Shown here piece by piece: positions 7,567-13,480 of a DNA stretch of 25,069 bases (the first letter of the stretch is position 1; each line of letters starts with the position of its first letter). A program made the translations under genes and the position numbers. The notes under the pieces were generated by a model. That model did not search any database, was not told the origin of the DNA, and saw only the letters and a program-made list of their open reading frames with translations. Origin of the DNA: Rhizosphaericola sp047606825 (GTDB lineage Bacteria > Bacteroidota > Bacteroidia > Chitinophagales > Chitinophagaceae); the NCBI GenBank assembly GCA_047606825.1, contig JASGDY010000051.1, forward strand, positions 1 to 25,069. Direction: 5' to 3'.

Positions 7567-8252
7567 ACATTGTTTTATTCATAGAAGATGAATTGGCGTT
7601 AGCTGATATTGTCCGTGAAATCCTTACGGATAAAGGTTTCCAGGTCAACCATGCAAAAACGTTGGCAGAAGCAAGCAGGTTGTACCATCAGTCAAAACCG
7701 GACATTGTTGTCGCGGACGTGATGCTTCCGGACGGCAACGGATTTGATTTTCTGAAGCAGATACGCAAAGCTGATTTGGAAACGCCCGTGATTTTTCTCA
7801 CTGCCCGTTCGCGTCCGGAAGATGTGGTTACAGGCTTTGAAACAGGCGGTAACGATTATCTCAAAAAGCCTTTTAGCATGGCTGAACTGATGGTACGCAT
7901 GAAAGCGTTGCTCAACAAAAATCAATTGCTGTTGAATAAAGAAACCAATACGAGAACTATTTTCAGGTTAGGCGGCTATACTTTTCACTATCCATCCGGA
8001 TTGTTGGAAAAAAACGGAACGAAGCGGCAGCTTACGTCACGCGAGGCCGATTTGCTGTATATGCTTGTTGCGAATCCCAATCCGTATATCAGCCGTAGCG
8101 AATTGTTGAACAAACTTTGGGGAAACGCCGATTATTTTTCAAGCCGTAGCTTGGACGTGTTTATTTCAAAGCTCCGTAGATATTTAAAATCCGAACCCCA
8201 ACTGATGATTGTGAATGTTCGAGGCAAAGGATATAAGTTCGTGATGGATTGA
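7563..8252 (+). CDS. OmpR/PhoB-family response regulator
   Basis: This 229-aa cytosolic DNA-binding regulator is the partner of the kinase just upstream. The receiver domain (1-120) has the acidic pair Glu8/Asp9, phosphoacceptor Asp52 in VVADVMLPDG, Thr80 in VIFLTARS and Lys102 in YLKKPFS. The C-terminal winged-helix domain (about 130-229) has LTSREADLLYMLVANPN, the recognition region SSRSLDVFISKLRRYLK and the wing NVRGKGYKFV. All residues needed for phosphotransfer and DNA binding are present. It overlaps the kinase gene by 4 nt. Its binding sites cannot be determined from this window. Confidence 0.97.
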   Translation: MNIVLFIEDELALADIVREILTDKGFQVNHAKTLAEASRLYHQSKPDIVVADVMLPDGNGFDFLKQIRKADLETPVIFLTARSRPEDVVTGFETGGNDYLKKPFSMAELMVRMKALLNKNQLLLNKETNTRTIFRLGGYTFHYPSGLLEKNGTKRQLTSREADLLYMLVANPNPYISRSELLNKLWGNADYFSSRSLDVFISKLRRYLKSEPQLMIVNVRGKGYKFVMD

Positions 8253-8289
8253 GTGGCGGGAGCGATTCGGATTGCGGAGCGTCCTACTT

Positions 8290-8317
8290 TTTTTACTTTT
8301 GCCTTTTTACTCTTAAC
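8290..8317 (+). repeat. T-rich heptanucleotide tract upstream of csaA
   Basis: Four units, TTTTTAC, TTTTGCC, TTTTTAC, TCTTAAC, end 9 nt before the csaA ATG. It matches 26 of 28 positions of the tract before uup. It also contains TACTTTTG (8294-8301), a consensus -7 promoter box, so it may itself be the csaA promoter. Confidence 0.75.
8294..8301 (+). promoter_or_regulatory. Possible -7 promoter box (TACTTTTG) for csaA
   Basis: It is a perfect TAnnTTTG match 25 nt before the csaA ATG, lying inside the heptanucleotide tract. It could be a real promoter or a by-product of the repeat. Confidence 0.4.
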
Positions 8318-8326
8318 TTTAAAAGA

Positions 8327-8662
8327 ATGGACGCTATAACCTGGGACGATTTTTCCAAGATAGAAATGCGTGTCGGAACCGTGCTTTCCGCCGAAGTGTT
8401 CAAGGAAGTACGCAACCCGGCGTATAAAATCGTCGTTGATTTCGGAGAACACGGAACGCGGAAGACCTCTGCACAACTTACCAAACTTTACCAACCCGAA
8501 GAACTGGCCGGCAAGCAAGTCATTGCCGTCATCAACTTCCCACCCAAACAGATTGCCAACTTCATGAGCGAATGCTTGGTATTGGGGCTTTTGGGTCAAG
8601 ACAAGGAAGTGGTTTTGTTGGCTCCGGATAGGAAAGTGCCGAATGGATGGAGGGTAGGGTAG
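8327..8662 (+). CDS. csaA: CsaA-like tRNA-binding-domain protein (putative chaperone)
   Basis: The protein is 111 aa from the ATG at 8327, a single OB-fold tRNA-binding domain as in CsaA and the C-terminus of MetRS. CsaA is described as a secretion-related chaperone that dimerises and binds RNA or peptides in the cytosol. Family-typical stretches are WDDFSKIEMRVGTVLSAE at 6-23, PAYKIVVDFG, a KTSAQLT strand, VIAVINFPPKQIANFMSECLVLG, and the end VVLLAPDRKVPNGWRVG. An in-frame ATG at 8249 would overlap the response-regulator stop and translate the heptanucleotide tract, so it is rejected. The gene stands alone between the two-component system and the accessory patch. Confidence 0.92.
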   Translation: MDAITWDDFSKIEMRVGTVLSAEVFKEVRNPAYKIVVDFGEHGTRKTSAQLTKLYQPEELAGKQVIAVINFPPKQIANFMSECLVLGLLGQDKEVVLLAPDRKVPNGWRVG

Positions 8663-8679
8663 GATAGGAGTTGTCGGTG

Positions 8680-8709
8680 ATTCAATAAAGTTTCTTATCT
8701 TTATTGAAT
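8680..8709. promoter_or_regulatory. AT-rich hairpin downstream of csaA
   Basis: ATTCAATAAAG (8680-8690) pairs perfectly with CTTTATTGAAT (8699-8709) across an 8-nt loop. It lies between the csaA stop and the DUF4160 remnant. It could be a weak terminator (A-rich, without a clear U-tract) or an operator for the former DUF4160/DUF2442 unit. Confidence 0.45.
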
Positions 8710-8712
8710 TAA

Positions 8713-8962
8713 AAATTGATAATAATAAGTCCTAAGTTTTTGGACGAGGACGGTTATGTTTTTAAAATATATTCTTAAAGAAGAGGATAGAATGCACGTC
8801 CATATTGTTCAAGGCAGCAAAAATGCAAAATGTTGGTTAGAGCCGCATATCGCCATTGTTGAAAATAATGGATTTAGGCAACATTAAATTAATGAAATCC
8901 TAAAAATCATACATAATCATGAATAGGATTTTAGAGAAAAATGGAAAAAACACCTTGGCTAA
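8713..8962 (+). pseudogene. Decayed DUF4160 gene (one frameshift, two in-frame stops)
   Basis: Reading from 8728 gives SPKFLDEDGYVFKIYS and then TAA at 8776. Removing one T at about 8776 restores KEEDRMHVHIVQG, then KCWLEPHIAIVENNGF. A TAA at 8885 interrupts RQH/INEILKIIHNHE, and a TAG at 8924 precedes DFREKWKKHLG ending at 8962. Joined, these pieces look like one complete DUF4160 protein: YS.EE.R.HVHV, WLEP.I.L..N.GF, EI..II..H, then F..KW..H. The start also looks lost: the codon before SPKF is ATA rather than ATG. The 3' end overlaps the DUF2442 gene, the usual partner of DUF4160. Several independent lesions argue for real decay rather than one sequencing error. Confidence 0.85.
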
Positions 8963-9188
8963 GGTACTTGTCATCACGGCCAATGGCATATTGTTGTCCA
9001 TTCCGCAGGGAGATTTTTTTCTTTCTTTTACGAATTATCCGTGGTTTCAAAAAGCGCGTGTGGATGATATTTTGGATGTGGAAATGGAGGGCGATTTTGC
9101 GTTGCGTTGGGACAAGTTGGATGTGGACTTGGAAATAGAAAGCATCTTGCATCCTGAAAAATATCCGGTTATTATGAATAATATTTAG
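8919..9188 (+). CDS. DUF2442 domain protein
   Basis: This 89-aa protein matches DUF2442: a strand pair (VLVITANGILLSIPQGDFFLSFTNYPWFQKA, residues ~16-46), then VDDILDVEMEGDFALRWDKLDVDLEIESIL (~48-77), the family's 'hWp.lD.Dls.e.lL' motif. DUF2442 genes are often paired with DUF4160 genes in an arrangement resembling a toxin-antitoxin or regulatory pair. Here the upstream DUF4160 gene is broken and overlaps this ORF by 44 nt, so this may be an orphan survivor. The frame is intact. Its start is uncertain because no ribosome-binding site stands out; the ATG at 8919 is the first available. Biochemical function is unknown. Confidence 0.8.
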   Translation: MNRILEKNGKNTLAKVLVITANGILLSIPQGDFFLSFTNYPWFQKARVDDILDVEMEGDFALRWDKLDVDLEIESILHPEKYPVIMNNI

Positions 9189-9270
9189 TCGAAACGGATT
9201 AACTACCCTCCGTTCTTTTTAATGCCGTTGCATTTATTACTTGAATCCACCAATATAAATACTTAACAAT

Positions 9271-9314
9271 CAATTAATTGAAAAAAATAAATATTTTTTT
9301 AAAATAAATATTTT
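9271..9314. promoter_or_regulatory. Candidate operator region of the toxin-antitoxin pair
   Basis: This very AT-rich spacer (9189-9363) holds the palindrome CAATTAATTG (9271-9280) and two identical 14-nt direct repeats AAAATAAATATTTT at 9284-9297 and 9301-9314, offset by 17 bp. Such sites upstream of an HTH antitoxin gene suit autoregulation. A near-consensus -7 box (TAATTTAG) follows at about 9336-9343. Binding is inferred, not shown. Confidence 0.5.
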
Positions 9315-9363
9315 ACTAAAATAGGAAGAATTGTTAATTTAGCGGAAATAAAAATGGTGTTAT

Positions 9364-9657
9364 ATGGCAACAATTATTAACGATTTTAGGGTTTTAAAAG
9401 ATAATTTTCCAAAAATACTCGACCTTTCGGGCTATAAAATGGAGCATTTGGCTGAAAGGATTGGAATATCTGCACCTGTATTTTCAAAGAAAAAAAAGGC
9501 CAACAATTTTGGTCTTGACGAAATGGACAAGCTGATGGACATTGTCTGGTCTGACTGGCTGGAAGATAAATTTATGAGTGCGGCAATCGGGGAAGGGATA
9601 AACTCCGGACACATGACAAAGGAGGAAACCGAAGAAATGTTTGCACAATGGAAGTAA
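9364..9657 (+). CDS. HTH-type antitoxin-like protein
   Basis: This 97-aa protein has a degenerate Cro/C1-type helix-turn-helix at about residues 22-60 (SGYKMEHLAERIGISAPVFSKKKKANNFGLDEMDKLMDIV), where GISAPVFSKKKK is the turn and recognition helix. The acidic C-terminal helix (HMTKEETEEMFAQWK) would suit contact with a basic toxin. Its last 10 nt overlap the start of the RelE/ParE-like gene, the usual antitoxin-first layout of a type II toxin-antitoxin operon. The upstream spacer has direct repeats that could be its operator. I do not recognise the exact antitoxin family; a HigA-like role is possible. Confidence rests on gene order as much as sequence. Confidence 0.75.
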   Translation: MATIINDFRVLKDNFPKILDLSGYKMEHLAERIGISAPVFSKKKKANNFGLDEMDKLMDIVWSDWLEDKFMSAAIGEGINSGHMTKEETEEMFAQWK

Positions 9658-9929
9658 TTGTAGACAGAAGTTTCAAAAAAGATTTTGAGAAAGTGCCGGC
9701 TTATGTGAAAAAACAAGTCGCACAATTCCGCGAATCACTGCTACAAGTAACGCATATTGACGCATTGCACCCGCCAATAAAGTATTTCTATCAAGACAGC
9801 GCGGGGCGATACTATTACAGAAAAAGATTTGGAGATTATCGGCTTGGGCTATATATCGAAGAAAACACGGTCTATCTGTCACGAATCCTCACACGGGGGG
9901 AGATTTATAAATATTTTCCGCCGAATTGA
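9648..9929 (+). CDS. RelE/ParE-family type II toxin
   Basis: This 93-aa basic protein has a RelE/ParE fold pattern: N-terminal RSFKKDFEKVPAYVKKQVAQF (helices, ~6-26), then YYYRKRFGDYRLGLYIEENTVYLSRILTRGEIYKYFP (~55-91), matching the family's 'R.R.GdYRl.y.i....v.l..i..R..iY..f' core. Family members typically cleave ribosome-bound mRNA or poison gyrase; which applies here cannot be told. Arg61, Arg66 and Arg80 in the core strands, plus a terminal tyrosine, are candidates for catalysis. It overlaps the antitoxin gene by 10 nt and is followed 1 nt after its stop by a strong hairpin terminator. The frame is intact, so the pair is probably functional. Confidence 0.85.
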   Translation: MEVIVDRSFKKDFEKVPAYVKKQVAQFRESLLQVTHIDALHPPIKYFYQDSAGRYYYRKRFGDYRLGLYIEENTVYLSRILTRGEIYKYFPPN

Positions 9930-9930
9930 T

Positions 9931-9968
9931 AAAACTAAGAGCCGTGCATTTGCACGGCTCTTAGTTTT
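9931..9968. terminator. Bidirectional intrinsic terminator between relE-like gene and purB
   Basis: AAAACTAAGAGCCGTGCA (9931-9948) pairs perfectly with its reverse complement at 9951-9968, an 18-bp stem with a minimal loop and A/U runs on both sides. It serves the toxin gene on the plus strand and purB, which ends at 9988, on the minus strand. Confidence 0.9.
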
Positions 9969-9987
9969 AAAGTAATTGTTGTTTTTC

Positions 9988-11334
9988 TTAATACTCCGGA
10001 CTCACGCCCACATAGTTGCCCGGCGTAATCTTCATCAATTCGTCTTTGATTTTTTTGTTGACATCGAGGTCTCGGATGAATGCGTGGATGGATTTTTGGG
10101 TAATGCCTTCCTTGCCGCGCGTCAATGCTTTCAATGCTTCATAAGGATTGGGATAGTTTTCGCGACGGAGTATGGTCTGGATGGCTTCCGCGACGACCGC
10201 CCAGTTTTTTTCCAGGTCGGCATGGAAACTTTCCTCGTGCAAAAGGATTTTGTCGAGACCTTTTTCGATGGAGTTGATGGCAATCATCGTATGGCACATG
10301 GGCACGCCAAGGTTACGCAAAACCGTGGAATCCGTCAGGTCGCGCTGCATACGGCTGATGGGCAGCTTGCCGGACAGGTGCGCCAGCAAAGCGTCGGCAA
10401 TGCCGAGGTTGCCTTCCGCGTTTTCATAGTCGATGGGGTTGACCTTGTGGGGCATGGCGGACGAACCGACCTCGCCGGCTTTGACTTTTTGTTTGAAATA
10501 GTCGAGGCTGATGTAGGTCCAGATGTCGCGGCAGAAATCGACCAATATCGTATTGATGCGTTTGATGGCGTCAAAATGCGCCGCAAGGTTGTCGTAATGT
10601 TCTATCTGCGTAGTAAACTGTTGGCGTTGCAGCCCGAGTTTTTCTTCCACAAATTGATTGCCCAATGCAATCCAGTCTTTCTTGGGGAATGCGACGTTGT
10701 GCGCGTTGAAGTTGCCCGTCGCACCGCCAAATTTTGCAGTGAAAGGAATATTGCCAAACATGCTAATCTGTGCTTCGATACGGTCCACAAAGACCATCAG
10801 TTCCTTACCCAGCCTTGTCGGCGACGCGGGTTGTCCGTGTGTGCGCGCGAGCATCGGCACGTCTTTCCAGTCGGTCGCGAGTTGCTTGATATGGTTTTTG
10901 AGATTGATGACGGCCGGCAGGTAATTGTTTTCCACGAAATCCTTCCAGCTCAGCGGAATCGACGTATTGTTGATATCCTGCGAGGTCAGCCCAAAATGTA
11001 TCCATTCCTTGATATCATTGGCTTTGAGCACGTCGAGTTTTTCTTTTAGGAAATATTCCACGGCCTTGACGTCATGGTTGGTGACGGACTCGATGTCCTT
11101 GATGCGCTGTGCGTCTTCCAGTGAAAAATCGTCCGCGACAACCTGCAAACCTTTTTTCACTTTGGCTGGCAGCGTGAATATTTTTTGTTCCGCAAGGAAA
11201 AAAAAATACTGTATCTCGACAAAAACGCGGTATTTAATCAATGCAAATTCGGAAAAATAAACGTCCAGGTGCTGTGTCTGCTTCCTGTAACGTCCGTCGA
11301 TGGGAGAGATGGCCGTGAGCGGTGTAAGTTCCAT
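9988..11334 (-). CDS. purB: Adenylosuccinate lyase
   Basis: PurB performs two beta-eliminations in purine synthesis: SAICAR to AICAR plus fumarate, and adenylosuccinate to AMP plus fumarate. The protein is 448 aa from the ATG at 11334, starting MELTPLTAISPIDGRY as in the E. coli-type family; an upstream ATG at 11403 adds an unrelated 23-aa leader. Visible motifs are HFGLTSQDINNT (113-124), ARTHGQPASPTRLG (163-176) with the catalytic His166, and the fumarase/aspartase signature GSSAMPHKVNPIDYEN (290-305) with the mobile-loop serines 291-292. It is divergent from mqnA with an overlapping promoter region and is closed by the terminator at 9931-9968. Confidence 0.97.
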   Translation of the reverse strand: MELTPLTAISPIDGRYRKQTQHLDVYFSEFALIKYRVFVEIQYFFFLAEQKIFTLPAKVKKGLQVVADDFSLEDAQRIKDIESVTNHDVKAVEYFLKEKLDVLKANDIKEWIHFGLTSQDINNTSIPLSWKDFVENNYLPAVINLKNHIKQLATDWKDVPMLARTHGQPASPTRLGKELMVFVDRIEAQISMFGNIPFTAKFGGATGNFNAHNVAFPKKDWIALGNQFVEEKLGLQRQQFTTQIEHYDNLAAHFDAIKRINTILVDFCRDIWTYISLDYFKQKVKAGEVGSSAMPHKVNPIDYENAEGNLGIADALLAHLSGKLPISRMQRDLTDSTVLRNLGVPMCHTMIAINSIEKGLDKILLHEESFHADLEKNWAVVAEAIQTILRRENYPNPYEALKALTRGKEGITQKSIHAFIRDLDVNKKIKDELMKITPGNYVGVSPEY

Positions 11335-11364
11335 GCAAAGTTTTTGTTTAAGCGTCCTAATAAC

Positions 11365-11396
11365 TTTGGTTACAAGGAGGCATGATTCTATCTTTG
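11365..11396 (+). promoter_or_regulatory. Full Bacteroidota promoter for mqnA (TTTG - 20 bp - TATCTTTG)
   Basis: TTTG at 11365-11368 and TATCTTTG at 11389-11396 are separated by 20 bp, matching the Bacteroidota -33/-7 consensus. Predicted initiation near 11402 lies downstream of the ATG at 11382, which would exclude that codon as the translation start. Confidence 0.7.
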
Positions 11397-11400
11397 CGCG

Positions 11401-11408
11401 CAAAGTTA
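11401..11408 (-). promoter_or_regulatory. -7 promoter box (TAACTTTG) for purB
   Basis: On the minus strand TAACTTTG matches TAnnTTTG. It forms the other half of a perfect palindrome, CTTTGCGCGCAAAG (11392-11405), with the mqnA box. It predicts a purB leader of about 60 nt. No -33 element is evident. Confidence 0.45.
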
Positions 11409-11414
11409 GTGATA

Positions 11415-12167
11415 TTGAAGAAGATAAAAGTCGGTGCTGTCAGTTATTTAAACGCGAGACCGCTCATCTACGGCATCAAAGGATCGGACATATTGAAAGA
11501 CGAAATGGAAATCGTGGAGGAATATCCTTCCAAACTGGTCAAGATGCTCATCGACGACGAGATAGATCTCGGTCTGGTATCCACGGCGAGCATACCTTTT
11601 TTGAAAACACCTTATATCGTGTCGGACTACGTCATCGCGGCCACGGGAGACGTCGCGTCGGTCTGCCTGTTTAGCCAAGTTCCCATTGAAGAAATCGATA
11701 CGGTGTTGCTGGATTACCAAAGCCGCACGTCCATCAACCTCTGCAAAATATTGATGCAGTTTTACTGGAAAAAAGACGTACAATATATTCTGACAAAAGA
11801 CGAATACGTCCACGAAATCAAAGGCAATACCGCTGGTGTCATCATCGGCGACCGCGCGTTGATGCAACGTCCCCATTTTCCCTACATCTATGATTTTGCA
11901 CGCGAGTGGCGCGCTTTTACGGGCAAGCCTTTCGTCTTTGCGGCGTGGATTGCCAACAAGCAAATCCCGGAAAGTTTTCTGGAAAAATTCAATGATGCCA
12001 ACGCACATTGGGCGCAATACATTGGCCAGATCATCGCTGAACATCCTTTTCCGGCTTATGACCTGCGGTATTATTTTACACACAACATCAACTATGAGAT
12101 TACGTCGGGGATGCGAGATGGGTTGGAACTGTTTTTGGATGATATGAAAAAAATAGAAACGGTGTAG
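11415..12167 (+). CDS. mqnA: Chorismate dehydratase (futalosine menaquinone pathway)
   Basis: MqnA converts chorismate to 3-enolpyruvylbenzoate, the first step of the futalosine route to menaquinone. The protein is ~250 aa with a periplasmic-binding-protein-like fold. The conserved start IKVGAVSYLNARPLIYGI and the internal LLDYQSRTSINLCKIL are family hallmarks. The start is ambiguous. The TTG at 11415 gives MKKIKVGAVSYLN, fitting family N-termini and the promoter; GTG at 11409 is close. An ATG at 11382 follows AAGGAGG by only 1 nt and lies upstream of the predicted transcript start, so I consider it less likely. Other mqn genes are not in the window. A PBP-like transporter protein is the main alternative, but no signal peptide is visible. 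Confidence 0.88.
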   Translation: MKKIKVGAVSYLNARPLIYGIKGSDILKDEMEIVEEYPSKLVKMLIDDEIDLGLVSTASIPFLKTPYIVSDYVIAATGDVASVCLFSQVPIEEIDTVLLDYQSRTSINLCKILMQFYWKKDVQYILTKDEYVHEIKGNTAGVIIGDRALMQRPHFPYIYDFAREWRAFTGKPFVFAAWIANKQIPESFLEKFNDANAHWAQYIGQIIAEHPFPAYDLRYYFTHNINYEITSGMRDGLELFLDDMKKIETV

Positions 12168-12178
12168 AAACGAAAACA

Positions 12179-12206
12179 TATCGGTCGGCGGAGACACCGA
12201 CCGATA
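12179..12206. repeat. GGTCGG palindromic element, copy 1
   Basis: TATCGGTCGG (12179-12188) pairs perfectly with CCGACCGATA (12197-12206) around the loop CGGAGACA. A related, partly decayed copy lies at 20866-20895. It sits between mqnA and the membrane protein gene and lacks a U-tract, so a dispersed repeat is more likely than a simple terminator. Confidence 0.75.
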
Positions 12207-12231
12207 GATAAAAATTAAATAGTAAAAAACA

Positions 12232-12738
12232 ATGATTAGGTTATACAAAATATTGACGTTCCTGTTGCAGCCGATCGGTTTTGTCGTGTTGATGATGTCC
12301 ATGTCCACGCTGATGATGGCGATGAGTGCGCCGCAACTGTTGATAGCGGGAGCGGTGGGCGTATGCGTGTTTCTGTACACATTCTTTTGCTTTCGGTTTA
12401 CGGTAAGGGCTGTCGTTGCCAACGAGCCTGTCAAAGCGAATCTCAAAGACTGGATCAAAGTTAATTCCTACGTCACGCTACTACAAGGTTTGTTGATGTT
12501 GTTTTCGGTCGTAGCCCTCCTTGTCGTTCCCGAAGAAGCTTTTGGCCAAGCATTCCGGCAGACGTACGATATGCTGGTCGCACAGTCGCCCAACAGTGAT
12601 TTTCTGACGTATGGACTGTTTGTAAAGACCATGCGCACGACGTTTGCCATTGTCGGCGTGGTGGAGTTGCTGCTGGTCGTGCATGTTTTCCTGGGCTGGC
12701 GGATGCTGAAAGGCTACCGGGAGTACTTCTCTAAGTAA
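12232..12738 (+). CDS. Hypothetical four-helix membrane protein
   Basis: I do not recognise this 168-aa protein. It has four hydrophobic segments: about 9-33 (TFLLQPIGFVVLMMSMSTLMMAMSA), 36-57 (LLIAGAVGVCVFLYTFFCFRF), 79-101 (SYVTLLQGLLMLFSVVALLVV) and 136-157 (TFAIVGVVELLLVVHVFLGWRML). A polar loop of ~35 residues (EEAFGQAFRQTYDMLVAQSPNSDF) separates helices 3 and 4. It has no signal peptide beyond the first helix and no catalytic motif. It starts 64 bp after mqnA in the same direction, with the palindromic repeat between, so co-transcription is possible but uncertain. No consensus promoter box lies immediately upstream. Codon use and the intact frame support a real gene. Confidence 0.8.
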   Translation: MIRLYKILTFLLQPIGFVVLMMSMSTLMMAMSAPQLLIAGAVGVCVFLYTFFCFRFTVRAVVANEPVKANLKDWIKVNSYVTLLQGLLMLFSVVALLVVPEEAFGQAFRQTYDMLVAQSPNSDFLTYGLFVKTMRTTFAIVGVVELLLVVHVFLGWRMLKGYREYFSK

Positions 12739-12786
12739 AGAAAGCAAAAGTAAAAAACAAAAATATAGGTTGTGGCGTTGAAAAAA

Positions 12787-12794
12787 TAGTTTTG
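12787..12794 (+). promoter_or_regulatory. Possible -7 promoter box (TAGTTTTG)
   Basis: It is a perfect TAnnTTTG match in the 199-bp spacer between the membrane protein and the sigma factor, 29 nt before a 22-codon reading frame. Standing alone it is weak evidence. Confidence 0.3.
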
Positions 12795-12823
12795 CCCGAA
12801 TCCGTATTTCAAAAACTTATGGA

Positions 12824-12892
12824 ATGCCGGACAGCAAGGAAATCCAAGAAATAAAAGGCGTACTGAAAGAAACTTTTGCGGGAAGAAAATAA
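12824..12892 (+). CDS. Possible small protein, 22 aa
   Basis: This short frame (MPDSKEIQEIKGVLKETFAG then RK) is predicted helical and charged, has an ATG and a stop, and lies downstream of a TAnnTTTG box at 12787-12794. It fills most of an otherwise empty spacer. No ribosome-binding site stands out and I recognise no family. It could be a small protein, a gene remnant, or chance. Confidence 0.2.
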   Translation: MPDSKEIQEIKGVLKETFAGRK

Positions 12893-12937
12893 ATAACTCA
12901 AACAGCTTCTCAATCTAATGGTATTGCTATCGTATTC

Positions 12938-13375
12938 CTATTTCTTGTGCAGGGATTTTTCTGGAAACAAATGTCCGGAAATCTGTTTCAGTGCGCGGGT
13001 GATGTGTCCTTCGATTGTTTTTTGTGCGATACCCATTTTTAAACTAATCTGATTATTGGACAGGCCTTGCATCTTGCTTAGTTTAAAGACGGTTGCACAT
13101 TTTGTCGGCAAAGCATCTATGGCGGAGTCTAGTGCATCGGACAATTCTTTTTCCATAAGCTTTGCGTCGGCAGACATTCCTGTTGTATGCAAATCGGATG
13201 TCGGTGGCAGAGGTATGATACTGTTTTTTCTGGCATACCTGCTTTCCAGGATATTGATTGCGCGGTTTTTAACTGCACGGTAGAGGTAAGAGGACAACGA
13301 ATGGGATAGATTGATTGACGTTCTGTTTTGCCACAACTTCACAAATACATCCTGCACACATTCTTCCGCGTCCAA
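12938..13375 (-). CDS. ECF sigma-70 factor, Bacteroides-expansion type, N-terminally shortened
   Basis: The product is 145 aa. It covers sigma region 2.2-2.4 (DAEECVQDVFVKLWQ at the start, then YLYRAVKNRAINILESRYAR at ~30-50) and region 4 (ALPTKCATVFKLSKMQGLSNNQISLKMGIAQKTIEGHITRALKQI, ~88-132), typical of Bacteroidota FecI-like factors that drive envelope or TonB-uptake genes. No ATG is available; TTG at 13375 is the nearest start. The frame is open back to the stop of the upstream gene (13481), adding at most 35 codons (HEAATIGEQSAYCKYDLGNQL), where family members carry ~45-50 including region 2.1. So the 5' end appears deleted. No FecR anti-sigma gene is nearby. It lies just downstream of the MG2/plug gene. 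It may be non-functional. Confidence 0.75.
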   Translation of the reverse strand: MDAEECVQDVFVKLWQNRTSINLSHSLSSYLYRAVKNRAINILESRYARKNSIIPLPPTSDLHTTGMSADAKLMEKELSDALDSAIDALPTKCATVFKLSKMQGLSNNQISLKMGIAQKTIEGHITRALKQISGHLFPEKSLHKK

Positions 13376-13480
13376 CTGGTTACCTAGGTCGTACTTACAG
13401 TATGCGCTTTGTTCACCTATGGTGGCTGCTTCGTGGTCGCTAACAGCCCCAACAGCAATGTTATGCTTTTTATGTTTACC

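Noticed and set aside
6073..8252. The two-component system as a hybrid polysaccharide-utilisation regulator
   Set aside because: The kinase and regulator are separate, the regulator is OmpR-type, and no SusC/SusD or glycoside hydrolase genes are nearby.
8756..8887. Short intact protein starting at the ATG at 8756
   Set aside because: Its N-terminal residues (MFLKYIL) are out of frame with the DUF4160 pattern, and it ends at an internal stop; better explained as part of a decayed gene.
8776..8926. Programmed frameshifting or stop readthrough in the DUF4160 locus
   Set aside because: One frameshift plus two separate stops and a lost start codon is more than any recoding signal would explain; no slippery heptamer or downstream structure is evident.
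9976..11049. 357-codon plus-strand open frame over purB
   Set aside because: purB on the minus strand has all catalytic motifs; the plus-strand frame is its shadow with no recognisable domain.
11374..11384. AAGGAGG followed 1 nt later by ATG as the mqnA start
   Set aside because: The spacing is too short for a working Shine-Dalgarno, and this ATG lies upstream of the predicted transcript start; the later TTG/GTG fits family N-termini better. Not fully excluded.
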